NCBI GenBank assembly: GCA_013407085.1 | Contig: JACCGJ010010538.1 | Coordinates: 1-64,000, forward strand | DNA from: Atriophallophorus winterbourni | Lineage: Eukaryota; Platyhelminthes; Trematoda; Plagiorchiida; Microphallidae | Direction of reading: 5' to 3' | Length of the DNA stretch: 64,000 nt | In this document: positions 54,401 to 64,000 of the stretch, in pieces | Numbering within the stretch: the first letter of the stretch is position 1 | Layout of the letters: every line of letters begins with the position of its first letter | Translations under genes and position numbers: made by a program | The notes under the pieces: model-generated | Told to the model about the DNA's origin: nothing | Databases searched by the model: none | What the model saw: only the letters and a program-made list of their open reading frames with translations

Positions 54401-57400
54401 ACATTATCGTAGTAGAGTAAACATGCTTTAAGGAACAGCTCTAGAAACCCTTACACACAGTGCCAAATGAACTTAACATTTCTGATATCAGAATAAATAT
54501 ATGCTTCGAGAAATATAGAAATAAACAAAATTCAAACATTTCAAATGGTTTATTGTACGCAGGTTATTAGTTGAAATTCCAAAAGCAAAAAATTACCATT
54601 TTCCAGCTGATTTTTTGCTTTAAAAATGTTTCTTTTTAAAAACTTCGCCAGGATTTGCAAAATCCATGCACGTTGAAACAATAAAATTCATCTAGAACAC
54701 TTAATATAACAAATCTAACCCGATCTTAAGTAGCTTCATCGAATCATCCCCGAGCACTTCAAGCTTATCGATTGGCCGAAGGTTTATTATGTAAAAAGCA
54801 TTTCAAAAGCGAACGCAGTTGAGTGTTGAAACCAGGGTCATTTCACTGAAAACTTATTTTACTCGCCAACCAATTTACACCAAAGTCGCATTAGAATTGA
54901 AAGCAAAAATTGCAGCCGATTCTAATTTGAAGAAATACTTTCAAAAAAATGATGCGATTAGACTGCTGGAAATGGACATGCATGTGACAATTTCGTTCAC
55001 GGTGTATAAGGCCAGTAAGCACTAGACCCCTACAGTTTTTATGCAACAAATCATTGATCTTTGGACTACAAGTTAGCATTGAATGTTCACGCGATCAATA
55101 AATTCGTTAGATAGGGGTATGATTGAATCCGGTACGTAAATATTAGAGAATTGATTTCGATTATTATGGCCATTGGTATCGTTTATATAGCAGATCAATT
55201 TAGCTTATGAACTGATGAAATTTATATAGCTTATAAACTGATATATATATAATGTTTGAGTTTTATAAACTTCGTTTTTCAGCGAAGTCTTTAAACTTGA
55301 TTGAACAAAAGAAAAAGCAAACAGGAAAAATCATACCAGCACAATATTAGTCGCGTTATTGTTGTCTATTCAAAACTAAATCGTTGAAATTCACAAGTCA
55401 AATATTGGACATACTGCCTTTGCTATTTGTGCTCATTAAATGGCAGATTTAAGCAACCAAACGAATTACCTAACCAGCCAGCATGCTGTTTCTGATAAAC
55501 ACTGGTCTTACATGCGAAAATGGACAGACCAATGGACGGATTTGATGCTTTGGGCATTCGGTTGAAAGCATCTTTCTTCAATAGGATTACACTGTGGTAC
55601 AGACTGATGTGAGCGGTAAAACTTAATTGTTGAGTCTTCAAGCATGATCAGTTTTTGTAAAATTTAATTATATTGTGAGTCAAATTTCATCTGGTTTATG
55701 GTAGTTACAGCGGCCGTTGTATCGAAATGCAGAAGAAAGCAAACCACTATAATCTTCTAAGGCATTTATCAAACAATTACTCCTGCATTCCAGTTTCAAA
55801 ACTTATTTCTTCTAAAAAAATCGATTTAAATAATGATAAATTCCATTCAACTGAGGTTTCGCTGAACCGACGAACTATAAGCGAATTTCCATTGCTTACT
55901 CTGGCATATTTTGTTTTGAATAAAAAGCACATGCTTTTGTATACATCCTCCCTGCTAAGTGTTGCAATGTCAAGACGGAAACGACAAAAGCCCTTTTCAT
56001 GACTTCAATCGATCAAGTTTATGAAGAATTTAACAGTAAAGTAACAAAATTTGAATAGTAGAATTTCTTTCTAGTTACCATCATTTGAGTGTGAATAACT
56101 GTTATCAATCCAGGAAGTGAATGCAGTCAAACTGTAATAAATGCAGAACAGGATTTTCCGAAATCCACGTCTGCTTGAAAAAAGGATTTTCTACCATTTT
56201 CTTACATACAACTTTAATGAATTCGCAACACAACACAGTTTATTACAACCAATTAAATGCACAGGAGAAAAATTGTGTAAACGGAACAGATCCAAATGAC
56301 CCACATATTCACGTAAACCACATTTAGAAGCATGTTTTCTTTGACTCAGCTTGTAACGTAATCGACAATCATGTGCAGGTTGAATGGTTTGCTTACAAGC
56401 CAAAAACGCACACGCTGTTGAGTTAAAGATTGATTTTTTCGTGTTTCATTGCCAACATCTTGTGCTAGCTTGAAAAGCCGGGTCACGATATTGATCTATG
56501 TACTACATCAATAGCTAAAACGCTTGCAAAACAACAACTAACGCGCAGGTGAATAGCTGGGTCAACAAGCCTAGAGGAATAGAATCAGCACAATATTTTC
56601 GGAAATATTTATTGATCTGGATATAAAGGATTTTGTCTACATGACAGCTGAAACATGTTGAACGAAATTGTGATCAATGGATTGGATTGCAAATCACGTT
56701 GTTTGTATCGATTTAGCCTGGGGTACACAGTTTAATAAAAGACAGTTTGATGTTGCAATTAGCTCTCGTGTTCTTGGACATGCTACTGTTTCCGACAGTG
56801 ATTTTATTTTGACAAATCGTGCTGAGAATTCCTTTCCTCCGGGCAGTGAAGTCCAATTTATTTCCTAACATGATCACCTGTTGAAATTCCAAAGAAACTA
56901 AGTTGGATTCATTTGCAAGAAATTTTGCGAAAATAAAATTTTAACTCGGTTTGTTTAGTTAGTCACAGTCAAACTGAAAATAAGCTCATCTCGTTCGTTT
57001 GAAATCTGAATACCATGCACTTCTCAAATTAATCAGTACGGTTCAAGACATATGAAACACAGATTTAATATTTCTCCGTTACATGTTATTGGTTGAGCAA
57101 CTTAAAAGACCAAGCAATCAAACAGTTTAAATGAAATATTTGACGCCAAGGTTATAACTATCCATTAGTTTTAAACAAAAAAGAATTGGATTAATATCCG
57201 ACCAATGATTCAAGGATTCCAGGATTTATGGTTAAAAAGTTAATACTTCACAACACCACAGGAATACGGTATGAATAAAAAACTATCCATTAGTTTTAAA
57301 TAAAAAAGAATTGGATTAATATCCGACCAATGACAGAGCGTGCGTCTCATAGAATGCACATTTTCCGCTTTAATTGGCAGTCTGCTGTCTAAATTCCATT

Positions 57401-60133
57401 TGCGTTGAGCCATACTACCATACAATAGTTCCAGTATACATTTACCATTAAATCCGGAAGCACTGACGTTGAAGTGTTGTATTTAAATCCAGTAAATTGT
57501 GAGTGATTTTTTCCACAACATTATCTATCGATTTAAACAACATAGACAATCAGGAAAATTTGGTTAACTGGATAAATTTAGTCAATTGCACAAACTACAG
57601 TGCCGGTCGGAAAGGTAGACTGTAAGGTTAGGCTTTATAAAGGTGAATATGAGTTTAACCGTTACTCAAATGAAAATTCAAAATAGGAATTATTTTGAAC
57701 GACACCGCTACCATAAAGCACCGATAAATCGCAACTAGACATTAATTAATGAGCTGGATAGCACGCGCCAGAACTGGAATTTGGTTGAGTAGCACTCCGT
57801 ATATCCACTGTATTTGTCCTTGAATTCGATGACTTCTTCCAATTATGGTGCTCAAACTTGCGCTGGGTGTACGTATATGTGGAGTACGTTTGTGAATAAG
57901 TGTAGTGCCATATAGCTAACAGTGGTGATGTAAACTCTTTTAGGCAAGCACAATCATAATGATCTGCGTTAAGCAGCCAAGAGCTGTATCTGCTCCTCCC
58001 CAGCTTGCAGACGACGCTTTACACAATGCCTCCAATGATTAACTTTAGGTTATTCGATGATCGAGTAATCTGGACTATGAAGAACATTTGCATAATTCAT
58101 TATGATATTATGTTGATCATACTGATCAATTATAAGCCTTTTGTGATTAATTCGTTAAATGTTTTCAATTTGCAAATATGTTGTAAAGTATATTTAAAAT
58201 TATTGTGATCACGCACTTTCAAGCACGAAATATGTCTCGATGTTTAGCACAATATTATTATGCTTCAGTTCTCAACCTTGATCGTCACTCGCCGTATATT
58301 ATGAATTATTTTTTACAAAAATATTGTAAAAATAGTTAGTATCATAATCTACCAGTTTATCATCAAGAAATACGCTCAAATCCTACAAATAACTGAAATC
58401 TGTTCTAAGAGAATTTGGGCTTAGACTATTGAAATTTGCGTATGCATCATACTGAAGACAGCTAATAAAGTAACTCCTCAAAACAGGTAACTGGTGGATG
58501 AGAAATCATGCGAGCCGAACTTGCGCTTACTTTAATCACAACGCCTGACGTAGTTCGATGCTAACACTACATTGAACCGAATCTGTTTTCTGATTTGAAG
58601 TCGAGACACAAATGCTTTTGTACAATATAAACTTGTAAACACATTTTTCATTAATTTTTCCTGAAGTTTATATGAATTAATTGAATTTTTTCGCTGAAAA
58701 TTTATATAAATCAATCAGGTCATTATCATCCTTCTAATCATATCAGTCGGAGGCATCGAATATTTAATTTTTACGACCATATAATGTAGGTTGGAATGCT
58801 CAGTATCACATCATAGTTAGGCAAACATCAGATGCAATGAATCCTGCTCGCCGGTTTTTCAACATTACATTTTAAGCTGTTAATATATAAAGCTGGTTTT
58901 TTTAAATGACTCGTTGAATCATTATGACCATAAAACAATGGATTTAGTGTTAATTATTTTTTAGTAGAAAGTTTATTAATGCACCAACATTTTTCCTAAA
59001 AATTAATCATTATCGATTAGCCATACATAAATAACGACGAAACGAAAAATATTCATGTAGACCTGTGTTTCTACTCTGAATTCTGCTCCAAATAGTATAT
59101 AACATTACTTGAAATTATCAAACTTGGAAATAAAATTAAAAATATTGATAATTAATGATCTAACATATATTGAGGGTCAGACGAATGTGCAATCTAGATG
59201 ACGTTTTCACGAAATAATTTTTTCGCCAAATGGATTTAATTGTTGCTGTCACCAGATTTAGTCTCTGTTCAAAACAAACAGAAATATTTAGTTCCAATTA
59301 ATCACATAATTTAGACAAATTTATCTAAAGCAATAAAAAAAATTTGTCGCTGAAATTCAACAACTTCCGTTCACAATGTTTGAAAATTAATCTACTGCTA
59401 ATCTCTAATTATGGAGACTTTGATGTACCGACAACAAAGAACTTGAATATATAAATCTGACTCATTTGCATGAATGATGTTAGATGTTTTCTTTGTATTT
59501 TAGAATTTCTTCTTGATTTTTCATTCATAGCCGCTTTCGTGCTGGTCGCATTTATCATCTGGCATCAATATAAGCGGATAATATGAGGCTTAGAACAGCA
59601 TCAACCAAATTTGAAATTCGGAACCACTGTTTATAAGGTTCGCAGGACAATCGATGTGCTCGAATGTTGAGCGTTAACAATCTTAATTTTCTACTCATGC
59701 GCTGGCACCTTCCTAAGCTGCTGCGAACTTTCAATGAAATTAATTCATCGCAAAATCGATCAACGGCGTTTTTTGATTCACAGCTCCTCACACTCGAATT
59801 GCTTTACCACCCTCCATCTTGAGTGATTTAAGGCATCACTCTCAGGGAATGCAAATTGTTTGAAATAATTAATTATGTCTTATATTGAAACTGTATACGA
59901 CCAACAACATGCCAATGAATGAATGTATATTAGCTTTCAGGATTTCCATAAAATGAAACAAGTATATTCCAGCAGATGTTCCCTCGTTCCATACCACACG
60001 TTTGGTTTACCTGGGGACATACCAGATAATACCTTTTATAAAAACACATTTATAACTTGAAGCACAGTGATCATTTCTCTTGGACCTTTCCATCATCACT
60101 AAAAACCGTTATCATTGATCTTGTTTTTATTAG
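51431..60133. other. Long AT-rich stretch without a supported gene
   Basis: A short family B remnant lies at 52090-52145 (ccggaccggtttcgtgctgt). Short frames at 54819-55025, 55727-56002, 56121-56327 and 56677-56868 are AT-rich, lack recognised domains and have no shared splice pattern. A 53-bp direct duplication lies at 57156-57333. Otherwise nothing is recognised. Confidence 0.5.
57156..57333. repeat. 53-bp direct repeat pair
   Basis: 57156-57208 and 57281-57333 both run from aactatccattagttttaaa to atatccgaccaatga, with one mismatch (aaac/aaat), 125 nt apart start to start. Confidence 0.9.
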
Positions 60134-60371
60134 GAGCGGGAAAATCAAGATGTCTACGTCGACCGTGGAAAATATTCAACAAATTCCGCAAGCATCGCCT
60201 GCCGCGACCTCGGTACTACGAGTTGATCAGCCATCGATGTTGGCGCCGATGCCTTCTGTGGAGCAAATGAGACGCGAAATAGCCGATATCACGTGTCAAA
60301 TGCAATCGGTGTATTTTAGTCCTGACTTGCATCTGAAAAAGTGCGTCAATAAAGAAACGGGGACAAAACAG
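60134..60371 (+). CDS. Hypothetical gene, candidate first coding exon
   Basis: A good acceptor (tttttattag at 60133) is followed 16 nt later by an ATG at 60150 in a frame of 74 codons that ends in phase 0 at cag|gtagga. The protein starts MSTSTVENIQQIPQ, is Ser/Pro/Gln-rich, and ends with a Cys-containing segment (REIADITCQMQ, FSPDLHLKKCVNKETGTKQ). Codon use and G+C differ from the AT-rich flanks. The layout (acceptor, very short leader, ATG) resembles GMPS here. I do not recognise the family; a weak likeness to La-motif sequences was not convincing. Confidence 0.5.
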
Positions 60372-60387
60372 GTAGGAATACGAAAAC

Positions 60388-60570
60388 AAGTTGCGCTTGT
60401 ATGCCACTGTTGGGTAAGGTCGGTATGACCAACCTGTTCAATTACATGAGCCCACACTATTGTAGACTGGGTTTGAACCCATGACAATGAACAAAAATCT
60501 CATTTGCATGCATTTCTTTCACACACACCCCACGATCGTTTCGTGCTGTTTGTTTGGAAAGACTCTAACG
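60388..60570 (-). repeat. Family B repeat (B11)
   Basis: caagttgcgcttgtatgcca, gaccaacctgttcaattaca, tgggtttgaacccatgac (B-box-like palindrome), ctcatttgcatgcatttctt and acacaccccacgatc. It begins 16 nt after the donor of the candidate exon. Confidence 0.85.
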
Positions 60571-61169
60571 TATTTTCAAGCCGTTTAAGGTTCACCGCTA
60601 CAGGGAACATTCGCCTTTCCTCAGAGTTTTCAACTCTTGATAAATCACTAATTACTTTTAATTTGCATGGGTTCCATATATAGCAGATGCCTGGTAATTT
60701 TTCATTAATAATTAGAACCACTTATTCGGGTGATAAAGACTTGTCACAGTTCGCATGAAAGCAATTGAACACAAGTAAGATTTAACTTGACGCCATCTGG
60801 GACTTACCAGCTTTTGACAGAGTTTACACTTTTTACAAGCCTAGTCGTCAGGTTCGTTTAAGGTCACGTTGTCGGTCATCGTTACAATTTTGCGATAAAA
60901 AAGTCTATATACGAAAAAGTCTATATACGAATTTGAAAACCTATAAGTTGGCGACTCGGGGAAACTGAAATCGTTCACAAAATTACCGGTTCATAGTTAG
61001 AAAATATACACAATTTCTGTAATGGATATAGTACACATTATACTGAAATATCAACATCGAGCAACATCAAAATCACAATCCAGTTCATCTTTAAAAAAGT
61101 CAAAATCATTTCCAGATCCGGGTGGTCTATTTCACCAGGTAGAAAATGTATGTGTTCCAAGTATCCAAT

Positions 61170-61345
61170 AACCTTTCATTCCGACACGGAAGTTCTGCAC
61201 TCAGTCTTAGTAAAACTAGTGTAGCAATGCCCAATGAGCTTGGGTTCATTGGTGCGAGAAGCATCGTGCCAATAGGGAAGAACAGACAGCTGAGTGATTA
61301 GTTGGGAGACCGTGTATAGTTACCGGCTACCCCTTCTGAAACACG
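61170..61345 (+). other. Unassigned block with 5S-like phrase
   Basis: More G+C-rich island. The phrase agttgggagaccg at about 61298-61310 resembles the C-box of 5S rRNA genes (ggatgggagaccg), but the rest does not fit a 120-nt 5S gene. It may be part of a retroposed element. Confidence 0.2.
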
Positions 61346-61767
61346 TCGGGCATCCACTACTTGCTAAAATCATGAAATCTTTGCAAAGTCGAGAATAAAT
61401 CTACATCTGAAACTTGAAATGTAGCTTTGTGTGAGGACTAAGAAAAGTCATACTGCATTACAGCACCTGTTACTGTCTAGAACACTTTGCAATGATCTAA
61501 TAGCGATATGACAGTCAGTATCTGCACACGAGTAGTACATGAAATCGGAAAAACAGTTCGAAAGCTTTTGAATTTCGTCAACATTTTGTAATAAATTTCG
61601 GTGAAGTATTGCAGCAAAATGCGTGAAAATCCCAAATTTTACTCATCGCCTTTCTGTTCACTAGAAAACAGATTAAAAATAAATTTGCAATCACCATTTT
61701 TCTTGCATGGAAACATTTGGATATTGTCTTTTTCCCGTATAATTCGGTACGTTCTATTCCAATTCAG

Positions 61768-62001
61768 GAAATGGATTCACCAAATTTTAACATGGAGCAA
61801 AACTTTGACAAAACTATAAGCGCTTTGAGATTTTGGAAAATTCAAAACAACGAGTGGAATGTGATACCCAAACAACGACCACCATTCCAGCACTCCACGA
61901 GCAAATACAAATATCGGAAGCATCGAAATCGACGGCAAACGTTTAGTCGCAAAACGTATAAAGCGAGTAGTACTGAACGAAGGGGACAGACTACGAGAGA
62001 T
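61768..62001 (+). CDS. Hypothetical gene, candidate second exon
   Basis: Bounded by ttccaattcag and gat|gtgagt, 78 codons, phase 0 at both ends, so it joins the exon ending at 60371 in frame. It is strongly basic: STSKYKYRKHRNRRQTFSRK and TERRGQTTRD, suggesting nucleic-acid binding or a disordered linker. No domain recognised. Confidence 0.5.
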
Positions 62002-62641
62002 GTGAGTAGATATTTTAAAAATATACCGCTTATCCAATGCTTTAGATGTGTAAAAACAACACGAAACTGAACGCAATGTGTGATTGGAAGGCCTGTAGTT
62101 ATCATTGATTTGTTCAACCCCATGTATATCCTCGCAGTCTTATGTGAAAAGCGTAAAAGCTAGAGCCATGTTTCCTGTGCCAATGCTTTAAACAGTGATT
62201 AAATATTTCAAGATTTGTTTGTTATTGTTTCAACGTTTCGTGGCATAGCAAACTTTCGGTCAATTACAGATGTAGACAAATCCAGTCCTGCGACGTGTTT
62301 GAATGGAACATCGGTAAAATAATGATAGTTGTGCAGATAAAATTCATTAATTTCATCAATATAAAAATAAGCTAAACACCATAATTGATCTTAACTTCAT
62401 GAGTAAACTTCGCTCAATTTTAAGGTTTGCATACCCAAATCTTTAGCTCCCATTTTTCTAGCATCATTCTCCGTAAAATTTCAGGTTTTGAGATTAAATA
62501 GGTTTAGCTTGTGAAAACAATTGTCTTCAGAAAGATCATGTAATGTAACGATGCTATAACATATTGTTTATAACATTCTGCTCAAAATATCTCATGTTTC
62601 TTACGGTCTCACTGGAATTTTTCAAACTTGCTTTGCTCAAG

Positions 62642-63173
62642 ATATTCCTCTTGCCTGCCAGTGCCAGTGAGTCAATGTCACCTCATATTCCACGAACTTC
62701 CATCGAATACACTTCCCCGCATTTCAAACAATTCGTTTGCTCTGGCGATCCACACCACGAAACGATAAATACATACCAGCGTCCTCATCTGGATGTCGAA
62801 ATAGTCAATCAAGGAGAAGAAAACTACCATAAGAAATCAATTCTCGAGCCGGATGACGCATCGAAAGAAGTTTCTACCGAACTTGCATATAGGGTGCATG
62901 GGTGTTTACCCGAATCCACGGAACTACCCGTTCCGGTGGGCACAAAAAACACGCCGCAAGAAGGTGTCAGTAAAAATAAGAAGAAATTTACTGTTAGAGA
63001 AATCGCGATGGTGGTACGGAAGCATATTAACACAACATTCGGGCGCAGTAGGAGTCCACGGACACGCCAAACTAATGCGGATAACACAGATTGTTCCCAT
63101 ACTAATGCGATTTTGCCGGTGAATTTGAAAAATCAATGCCGCCTGAATGAATTCCAAACGGGTAAAACTGAAC
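62642..63173 (+). CDS. Hypothetical gene, candidate third exon
   Basis: An open frame from about 62642 to a donor-like aac|gtatgt at 63174 (another possibility is cgg|gtaaaa at 63162). An in-phase acceptor would be ctcaag at 62641, the same unusual form as GMPS exon 11. The protein is hydrophilic with SPHIPRTS, a Lys-rich KNKKKFTVREIAMVVRKHIN segment and GRSRSPRTRQ. Higher G+C and a long frame support coding. Joining to 62001 is uncertain, and the gene may continue past the window. Confidence 0.4.
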
Positions 63174-63712
63174 GTATGTTCACAGTTGTAATATCAATTC
63201 TTCAGCTTCCTCTCTTTTTATAAAAAAATTCAACTAAAGAATGGGCGAGAATTAACAATGCTTGACCCCTTATACTATCAGATAGTTTTTGTTGTGCACA
63301 TTCGGTTGCCATTGTTACGTTATCGATCTCGGTGATCAACCTTGAAACTGAAAATATTTTGCCGTCATTGTACACAGCATTATGTGTTTGAACGAAATAT
63401 GATATCGTAGATACACTGTAATCTAAACTGTAGGTCTTGTACGTGTATAGTCACAGTTCTTCACTCACCACGGGCAGCCAACGTATTCTATCATAAAATG
63501 TCTCGATTTTATTCACAGGGACCGTTATTTTCAAGATGTGAATTGCTATGGTTCCCTGCTCGCATAATTATTCGCACCACTATCGCAGTCGGTGTAATTG
63601 GAGATTTATTTTGCTAAACGCTCTGAAGAATATCACTTCCGCAGTAACGCATTTTATTCGCTTGACTTGGTTCAAATAACAGAACTGATGCTCAAAATAG
63701 TCCGCATTTGTA

Positions 63713-63905
63713 TACATTTCCATCACCCAAACCCACACAACCCACGACCGGTTTCTTGCTGTTTGCATTCATCAGGCATTGACATTAGGATACGGATCCG
63801 CATGCCTTGAAACCATTCGCTGGAAAAACAGGCAAACAAGGAAATCTGTTCAACCCAATGGGTTGGTCGTATCACCATTATCCAACAGTGACATACAAGT
63901 TTACA
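63713..63905. repeat. Family B repeat (B12), two pieces in opposite orientation
   Basis: Minus-orientation piece 63713-63830 (catttccatcacccaaaccc, acgaccggtttcttgctgtt, ttcatcaggcattgaca, ggatccgcatgccttgaaac), then a plus-orientation piece 63845-63905 (gggttggtcgtatcaccatt, atccaacagtgacatacaag). Confidence 0.7.
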
Positions 63906-64000
63906 TCTTGTTTAGAACTGATGATCCTTTTGTAGTTCTAGAAACATTTTTTGTGTTTATAGCGCAACCACTCTCCTCACAATGTAGAGGAACAGTTTCT

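Noticed and set aside
54819..56868. Series of short plus-strand frames as exons of one gene
   Set aside because: No domain, no consistent splice phases and A+T-rich composition like the surrounding non-coding DNA.

Overview
The window looks like nuclear DNA of a flatworm, most likely a digenean trematode. The support is spliced genes with gt-ag introns, tiny introns at the 5' end of a gene followed by multi-kilobase repeat-filled introns, and a repeat set of CR1-like and RTE-like non-LTR elements, Ty3/Gypsy pieces and short dispersed repeats. The exact species cannot be named from the sequence alone.

The one gene that can be read in full is GMP synthase (glutamine-hydrolysing), on the + strand from 7716 to 29099. 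I reconstruct 14 coding exons (2187 nt, 728 codons plus stop). Every junction has gt and ag and keeps the frame. The exons give the glutamine amidotransferase domain (exons 1-6), the ATP pyrophosphatase domain (exons 7-9) and the GMPS dimerisation/C-terminal domain (exons 10-14). Introns 1-4 and 7 are only 29-43 nt and intron 12 is 80 nt; the others are 1.0-4.3 kb. Several normally invariant motifs are altered, although the catalytic triad and the P-loop are intact.

Left flank, 1-7.7 kb: a CR1-like 3' end at the edge, a decayed RTE-like element at 2.07-3.6 kb with short repeats at and inside it, more short repeats, and a GC-rich repeat at 6.3-6.7 kb. Inside the gene, 7.7-29 kb: 13 copies of a short repeat family (A), four of family E, two of family C, two of family D, a perfect 131-bp tandem duplication, and an antisense Ty3/Gypsy integrase fragment in the last intron.

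Right half, 29-64 kb: more A+T-rich. Family A disappears and family B takes over. There are several decayed CR1-like fragments in both orientations and a compact 1.34-kb element with two short LTRs, a primer-binding-site-like and a polypurine tract, and no reverse transcriptase (TRIM-like). At the right edge, 60.1-63.2 kb, there is a plausible but unrecognised three-exon gene. No tRNA or rRNA gene and no CRISPR array was found. Many short open frames in the AT-rich part look like chance.
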